From Methylococcaceae bacterium NSP1-2 (GTDB lineage Bacteria > Pseudomonadota > Gammaproteobacteria > Methylococcales > Methylomonadaceae), in the NCBI GenBank assembly GCA_002256685.1, contig NQJH01000001.1, positions 1 through 35,885 on the forward strand: a DNA stretch of 35,885 bases, read 5' to 3'. The notes below the pieces were generated by a model. That model did no database searches, was not told where the DNA came from, and saw only the letters and a list, made by a program, of their open reading frames with translations. Shown here piece by piece: positions 30,951 to 35,885 of the stretch; position 1 is the stretch's first letter, and every line of letters begins with the position of its first letter. The translations under genes were made by a program, and so were the position numbers.

Positions 30951-32243
30951 TCACACTGTAGCGATAATCACCACCTGAGCAAAGCCACCGCCGACCGTGC
31001 GAAAATTGGTAGTTTGCCCTTGATATAACCGGCTACTGGCTAATAATATTTGTTCCCCGTAAGTATACAAACGTAGATCAAATTTAAGCGTTGTTGACGG
31101 TAAGTGTCGCTCGCTGGGTGGCACTAAGGTTTGCGCAACATAATCACTGTGCAGAATCTCTGAAAATACTCGCTTAGTGAGTTTATCACCGCGATAAACC
31201 GCTTTGCTACCGTAGCCTTTATTGGGTTTGAAAAATAGTTGCTTACGCTTTGCCCACAGGGTTTCGGCATCATTTTTATCAACACAGATGGTCGGCGCAA
31301 TACCGGCTAACAACGTGTTTATGGTGTCGCACTCCACACCTAATTCTTGTAATAGATTCCGATTTGTTAATATCGCTAAGTTTCTTTTATCGGCGTACAG
31401 CGCGTGTGCCCTTGGATGAGGCGTAACCACCACAGCGTTAGCAAGATAGGCTGCGCGTAATGCTTGTTGTGCCGGTTCATCGAAGCCAAAATCCGTTAAG
31501 CGATTATAGATAAGATCAATCCGTAAATTACCATGCCAAACAGCATTATCACGGTAAATAAGCGCGCTAGGATCACAGACAACTGCGTTAATGTTATGCC
31601 GTTCAAAAAGTGTCTGAAATAAAATAAATTCGGGTAGTAAATATTGGCTATCTGGATTTTCATCGACTATAGCAATAGAACGTAACGGTTGTTGACCGCG
31701 TTCCAGCTGCCATTCGTTATGAAACATGGCGATAAAAGCGGCTTCTGGATCAGCTGTTTTGTGAGTTGTTAATTCAGTATGGATGGTTTTTTTCGATTGT
31801 ATTAATAAGGCGTTGAGTAACGCACCACCCGCATTGGTATTAATTTCTATCAGTTGTGAACCGGTTGGCGTTAAATGAAAATCGTAACCCAGAAAAACGC
31901 CGTGTGCTTTAGGAATAAACGTGGCTGAGTGCGGTGAGTAGGCTAAAACATGTTCTTGATAACTAGGTAAAGCAATCACTTTTTCTATTGCGGCAATAAG
32001 ATGACGCTGTTTTTCAATAATGGTGTCGCAAACAAACACCGCCACATCGGCGAAAAGATGCGGACGGTCTTCCACCAGCATTTGATAGAGCCTTGCGTTA
32101 CCCTGTTTAACTAAGTTGGCGCGTAAAGCGTCTTTATCGATTGCAATACAACGACACTGGTCATTAAGCTGTTGGGCTTTCTGCTCACAGGTATAATCGA
32201 AGTCAAGTTGACCGGTAGTTTTAGAAAGGTTGGGCGATTTCAT
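30951..32243 (-). CDS. ATP-grasp-like / glutathione-synthetase-fold protein of unknown function
   Basis: 430 aa; [66 protein letters not shown] and [36 protein letters not shown] resemble ATP-grasp motifs. Confidence 0.6.
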   Translation of the reverse strand: MKSPNLSKTTGQLDFDYTCEQKAQQLNDQCRCIAIDKDALRANLVKQGNARLYQMLVEDRPHLFADVAVFVCDTIIEKQRHLIAAIEKVIALPSYQEHVLAYSPHSATFIPKAHGVFLGYDFHLTPTGSQLIEINTNAGGALLNALLIQSKKTIHTELTTHKTADPEAAFIAMFHNEWQLERGQQPLRSIAIVDENPDSQYLLPEFILFQTLFERHNINAVVCDPSALIYRDNAVWHGNLRIDLIYNRLTDFGFDEPAQQALRAAYLANAVVVTPHPRAHALYADKRNLAILTNRNLLQELGVECDTINTLLAGIAPTICVDKNDAETLWAKRKQLFFKPNKGYGSKAVYRGDKLTKRVFSEILHSDYVAQTLVPPSERHLPSTTLKFDLRLYTYGEQILLASSRLYQGQTTNFRTVGGGFAQVVIIATV

Positions 32244-32374
32244 GAGTTACGAACAAAGGTTCGGAATAAACAGCGGTTATGGGGCTGATGAAGATAAACC
32301 ACAATGTACATTTGGGCTATGATTATTTAATAAGTTGAGGCAGCGTGTTTTCGCTGCTATGTCTTATAACGCAT

Positions 32375-32398
32375 AAACTACGTTATATAACATAGTTT
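32375..32398. promoter_or_regulatory. 24-bp palindrome, candidate operator upstream of the small-protein/metal ATPase run
   Basis: AAACTACGTTATATAACATAGTTT reads the same on the opposite strand except one pair; lies in the divergent intergenic region 32244-32520. Confidence 0.35.
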
Positions 32399-32520
32399 AA
32401 TAAAAATAACAGGCGGTTGATTTTTAAAAGGATAATTAAATCAATCAGTTATTTTTTTGGCATTAGTTATGCTTTTATATCGCCATATTTAGCCATTTAA
32501 TTGTATAACAGAGGTGAAAA

Positions 32521-32760
32521 ATGAATCAGGAATTAGCACAGTCAGACGTTAAAAGAAACAATAGCGGTTCTTTGCTATTGGGAACTGGTTTAGCAGTGGC
32601 ATCGATGATTTTAGTCCCCGCATTGGCTATGCGGCTGGGTTTAGGTGCGAGTTTGACAGGAGCGTTAAGAATCGCATTAATGAAAGCATCAAGTCGTGCC
32701 GTCTGTGGTAGCCCAACAACGCCTAATGAATCAACTTTGTCAGATAACAGTTGTCGCTAA
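32521..32760 (+). CDS. Small hydrophobic protein of unknown function
   Basis: 79 aa, SGSLLLGTGLAVASMILVPALAMRLGLGASLTGALRIALMKAS; purine-rich AGAGGTG before the ATG. Confidence 0.6.
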   Translation: MNQELAQSDVKRNNSGSLLLGTGLAVASMILVPALAMRLGLGASLTGALRIALMKASSRAVCGSPTTPNESTLSDNSCR

Positions 32761-32933
32761 GTCTTGCCATACCAATAAACTTTGTTAATCGTGGAATCTT
32801 CAATAAATTAGATGAATGCTCTGTTACCAGCGGTTTAGGGAATGGTCTCGCTTTCTGTTGTTGTCAAAGGTAAACTTTGTTAGCATAATAAATGAACTAA
32901 CATAAGGAATGGGTTAACTAAATAGGTTTTACC

Positions 32934-33107
32934 ATGAGCGAAGCTAAAAAAACGTGTGATCTTTGCGGCTTGACCGTTGAAGTACCAAATTTCACGTTAA
33001 AAACTAAAGAGGGCGAAAAATCATTTTGTTGCGAAGGCTGTCTAGGTATTTACCAGATGCTACATGAAATTGAAGAGACGAGTGAATCCGACAACAAGCA
33101 GTCGTAA
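32934..33107 (+). CDS. 57-aa Cys-rich metal-binding protein resembling the N-terminal domain of CcoI/FixI-type P-type ATPases (not in the ORF track)
   Basis: My translation: MSEAKKTCDLCGLTVEVPNFTLKTKEGEKSFCCEGCLGIYQMLHEIEETSESDNKQS*; CxxC + FCCxGCxxxYQML pattern; co-directional in a tight small-gene run. Confidence 0.72.
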   Translation: MSEAKKTCDLCGLTVEVPNFTLKTKEGEKSFCCEGCLGIYQMLHEIEETSESDNKQS

Positions 33108-33147
33108 TTATTCGCTACTCATTCACATAATTTAAGAAAAAATAAAT

Positions 33148-33408
33148 ATGAAACACGCTAAAGTAGCTAACGAAATCATTAAAGGGTCTATGACTTCAGC
33201 AACGATACACAGTGGGAGAAGATTGATGGGTAATATTGCTAAACATCCAGTGTTAGTTTTTGGCTTAGGGGTAGCAGCTGGCTATCTGGTTTACAAATAC
33301 CGTAAAGAAATCGTTTCTAGTACGACTAAAGTCGTGGATGCGGGTAAAGATTTTGTCTTACAACAAAAAGAAAATCTGGAAGACATTATTGCGGAAACCA
33401 AGGAATAA
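33148..33408 (+). CDS. Small membrane-anchored protein (DUF5132/YtxH-like), paralogue of 25085..25363
   Basis: KHPVLVFGLGVAAGYLVYKYRKEIVSSTTKVVDAGKDFVLQQKENLEDIIAETKE aligns with the 25085 ORF. Confidence 0.75.
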   Translation: MKHAKVANEIIKGSMTSATIHSGRRLMGNIAKHPVLVFGLGVAAGYLVYKYRKEIVSSTTKVVDAGKDFVLQQKENLEDIIAETKE

Positions 33409-33483
33409 TAAATCCGCACCGCTTAACTCATCATCAATGGATGTCTTTCTGTCAGTTACTGTCAGGGCATCCTTTTTGTTTTT

Positions 33484-34119
33484 ATGACTCGCATCACTAT
33501 GTCTATTCAAAAAGAATTTGTACTGCGTTATCAAATAGACGGGCATGTCAGGTTTCAAATACCCGCGCGGATTTGTGAAACGACTATCGCTAAAGCAATC
33601 ACCGATGGCATTTTGGCAATAGACGGTGTGTATCGCGTCAATCTCTATCGTAACCAACATAAATTGTCGATTCGTTTTCAAGAATCAGTGTGTGATTTTA
33701 AGACACTGGCACGGCAACTATCTGAGTTGCTTGCTGATTTAGAAAAAAACGGTGAGTTTGAGCAAAAAACGGTTGCCGAAACGGGACGAATCTTGGCGTG
33801 GAAAGAACGCGCCAAAGCTAAATTAAATAGTTTTAAAGCCACGCGCTGGGCGAAAGAAAAATACGGCGATGTGAAAGAAACCGTGCAGGCGGCTAAAATC
33901 ATTACTAAGTTGGGTATGAAAAAACCCTCAGCGTTTGTTAATGATCCCGAAAAAGCCATGATTGATTTTTTCAATGATATTTTGGTGCTGTTTCTCATTA
34001 GACTCCATTGGACAAATATCACCCAACAATGGTTATTAAAGCCGCTTAAATATCGTTATGAATGGATGGCTTTATTTTATATGTTCTTCTTATTGGTACG
34101 TTCGCGTAAAAAGAAATAG
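33484..34119 (+). CDS. HMA2-like (Cys-less heavy-metal-associated fold) protein with C-terminal hydrophobic segments
   Basis: GHVRFQIPARICETTIAKAITDGILAIDGVYRVNLYRNQHKLSIRFQE has HMA-like babbab spacing without CxxC; C-terminal WMALFYMFFLLVRSRKKK. Confidence 0.62.
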   Translation: MTRITMSIQKEFVLRYQIDGHVRFQIPARICETTIAKAITDGILAIDGVYRVNLYRNQHKLSIRFQESVCDFKTLARQLSELLADLEKNGEFEQKTVAETGRILAWKERAKAKLNSFKATRWAKEKYGDVKETVQAAKIITKLGMKKPSAFVNDPEKAMIDFFNDILVLFLIRLHWTNITQQWLLKPLKYRYEWMALFYMFFLLVRSRKKK

Positions 34120-34176
34120 TTTTTGGTACGCAGTGAATCACTGTTATTAAGTTAATAACACACGTTGTGCAGGAGT

Positions 34177-34196
34177 AAAACAGCTTTAGCTGTTTT
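34177..34196 (+). terminator. Intrinsic terminator candidate after the HMA2-like gene
   Basis: AAAACAGCT-tt-AGCTGTTTT followed by TT; a second palindrome CCAATAGCT-aa-AGCTATTGG follows at 34201-34220. Confidence 0.5.
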
Positions 34197-34310
34197 TTAG
34201 CCAATAGCTAAAGCTATTGGATTCCTGTCATTGCTTAATACTTGGCTAAAACCCTCGGAGGTTTATCCAACTACCTCGCTACACACACTCACTCTGAGAG
34301 TTCTACAGTC

Positions 34311-35885
34311 ATGGACATGCAAACCTTCACCCCGACACACTACAAGCTCATTCACCAATTAACCAGACGAATCAGAATCATTTCGCCTGTGTTAAAAAAC
34401 GATGCTGAACGCAGCACCATTTTTGAAATCATTCTCAAAAAAAGACCTGAAATAAAAAAAGTTCGTTCAGTCGTTGCCTTGGGTTGTGTGATTATTGAAT
34501 TCGATCCAGCAGGATTGCCGAAAAAGAATTTATTTATTTTACTAGATGCCGTGTTGGGCAATATTGCTCAAAGGCAGGATAGTTCTCACACACCGCATAA
34601 AAAAGTATTCGATGGCAAAGTAAACGAAATAGACCTCGCGGTGGAAGGCATGAGCTGTGCCTCATGTGCCTTGCTGATTGAAATGGTACTCAAGCGTGAT
34701 GCCAGAGTAAAACAAGCCAGCGTTAATTTCGGCACATCCACGCTTACGGTACACGGGCAATTATCCAAAGCCGATGTAGACGAAAAAGTAGCGGGGTTAG
34801 GTTATAAAACCTATGCAATGGACACACTATCGCAACGCAGAAACTTAATAGATAAAGAATACCAACGCATTGCCGATGCTAAACGCCGTTTTATCTGGTC
34901 TAGTGTATTAAGTTTTCCTGTCGTCGTGGTCGGTATGAGTATGCCCAGTACCCGCTGGTTACATTGGATGCAGTTCGCGCTCACCACGCCTGTGGTGTTT
35001 TGGGCAGGTCGGTCATTTTTTATCAAAGCGTGGCGATTAGCCAAACAACGCACGGCGAATATGGATTCACTGATTGCCTTGGGTGTGGGTTCAGCTTACG
35101 GCTACAGCTTACCCGCGCTACTCAATCGCAGAGGACATCTGTATTTTGAAGCAGGCGCTGCAATTATCAGCTTTGTATTATTGGGGCGATTTTTAGAAGA
35201 ACGTGCCAAAGGCAAAGCGGGTGAAGCGATACGCCAATTGGTCGATTTACAACCGCAAACCGCTACCCGCATAACCGATGATAAAGAAACCATTGTTGGT
35301 ATTGATGACATCATCATTAATGACATCCTATTAGTCAGACCCGGTGAAAAAATTCCTACTGACGGTATTGTGATACAAGGGCTATCCACCGTTGATGAAT
35401 CAATGGTGACGGGCGAAAGTGTGCCAGTCATTAAAGACATTGGCAATAAAGTTATTGGCGGTTGTGTGAATGGTAGCGGCGTGTTACGCATACGCGCCAC
35501 CGCTGTCGGCATGGATACCGTATTAGCGGGCATTGTTCACATGGTCGATCAAGCACAATCCACTAAATTACCGATACAAAAACAAGTCGATAGAATTTCA
35601 GCGGTGTTTGTGCCGTCCGTGATGGTGTTGTCTGGATTAACAATGGCAGGTTGGTTATTGGTCGGTGCGCCGTTTGGTTTCGCGTTTGGCAATGCAATTA
35701 CTGTATTACTGATTGCTTGCCCTTGTGCATTAGGTTTAGCAACACCTGCCGCGATTATGGTCGGTGCTGGACAAGCAGCGCGGGAAGGCATTTATATTCG
35801 TAACGGCGAAAGCTTAGAAACTGCCGCTAAACTCAACGTTATCGTATTCGACAAAACGGGAACGATTACCGAAGGCAAACCCAAA
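34311..35885 (+). CDS. Heavy-metal-translocating P1B-type ATPase, 3' truncated by window end
   Basis: My translation from ATG 34311 (absent from the ORF track because no stop is reached): MSCASC HMA motif, TGES (VTGESVPV), CPC TM motif [20 protein letters not shown], phosphorylation motif [12 protein letters not shown]. Confidence 0.93.
   Translation, partial: MDMQTFTPTHYKLIHQLTRRIRIISPVLKNDAERSTIFEIILKKRPEIKKVRSVVALGCVIIEFDPAGLPKKNLFILLDAVLGNIAQRQDSSHTPHKKVFDGKVNEIDLAVEGMSCASCALLIEMVLKRDARVKQASVNFGTSTLTVHGQLSKADVDEKVAGLGYKTYAMDTLSQRRNLIDKEYQRIADAKRRFIWSSVLSFPVVVVGMSMPSTRWLHWMQFALTTPVVFWAGRSFFIKAWRLAKQRTANMDSLIALGVGSAYGYSLPALLNRRGHLYFEAGAAIISFVLLGRFLEERAKGKAGEAIRQLVDLQPQTATRITDDKETIVGIDDIIINDILLVRPGEKIPTDGIVIQGLSTVDESMVTGESVPVIKDIGNKVIGGCVNGSGVLRIRATAVGMDTVLAGIVHMVDQAQSTKLPIQKQVDRISAVFVPSVMVLSGLTMAGWLLVGAPFGFAFGNAITVLLIACPCALGLATPAAIMVGAGQAAREGIYIRNGESLETAAKLNVIVFDKTGTITEGKPK

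Noticed and set aside
33358-34022. Minus-strand ORFs 33358..33681 and 33678..34022
   Set aside because: Antisense to the small-protein run and HMA2-like ORF; no family features.
34352-35791. Minus-strand ORFs 34352..34561, 34586..34768, 34811..35053, 35102..35533, 35549..35791
   Set aside because: All antisense to the P-type ATPase, whose plus-strand ORF is missing from the track only because it lacks a stop within the window.
1-35885. CRISPR arrays, tRNA and rRNA genes, phage genes, intact transposases
   Set aside because: None seen: no regularly spaced direct repeats, no tRNA cloverleaf or rRNA signatures noticed, no transposase or integrase motifs in the ORFs.

Overview
35.9 kb window from an AT-rich genome. 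The genus is not determinable here; the gene content resembles Gammaproteobacteria (Methylococcales/Thiotrichales-like), which is an inference. Left to right: (i) AT-rich DNA with palindromic repeats and a CelD/FemAB-like GNAT acyltransferase. (ii) A ~13 kb four-module NRPS locus on the minus strand carrying at least five separate lesions: a 5' truncated C domain, replacement of the A1 core by a ~119 bp GC-rich hairpin-rich segment, a ~61 nt deletion in the C3/A3 linker, a +1 nt insertion in A3, and a frame change in the terminal TE. (iii) An intact plus-strand Eps-type exopolysaccharide operon: WcaJ-like initiating transferase, Wza-like EpsE, EpsF, EpsG, EpsL, Wzy-like, Wzx-like, GT4, small membrane protein. 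(iv) A minus-strand set: SGNH/AlgJ-like, MBOAT/AlgI-like, GT4, NAD epimerase, MscL and an ATP-grasp-like protein. (v) A plus-strand run of small proteins (TM peptide; unlisted 57-aa CxxC/CCxxC metal-binding protein; paralogue of the small protein at the end of the EPS operon; Cys-less HMA2-like protein) leading into a CPC-motif heavy-metal P-type ATPase cut by the window end. The strongest leads are the NRPS decay with its GC-rich hairpin insert and the split metal-handling module upstream of the ATPase. Everything is from reading sequence and recalled family motifs; no searches were run.
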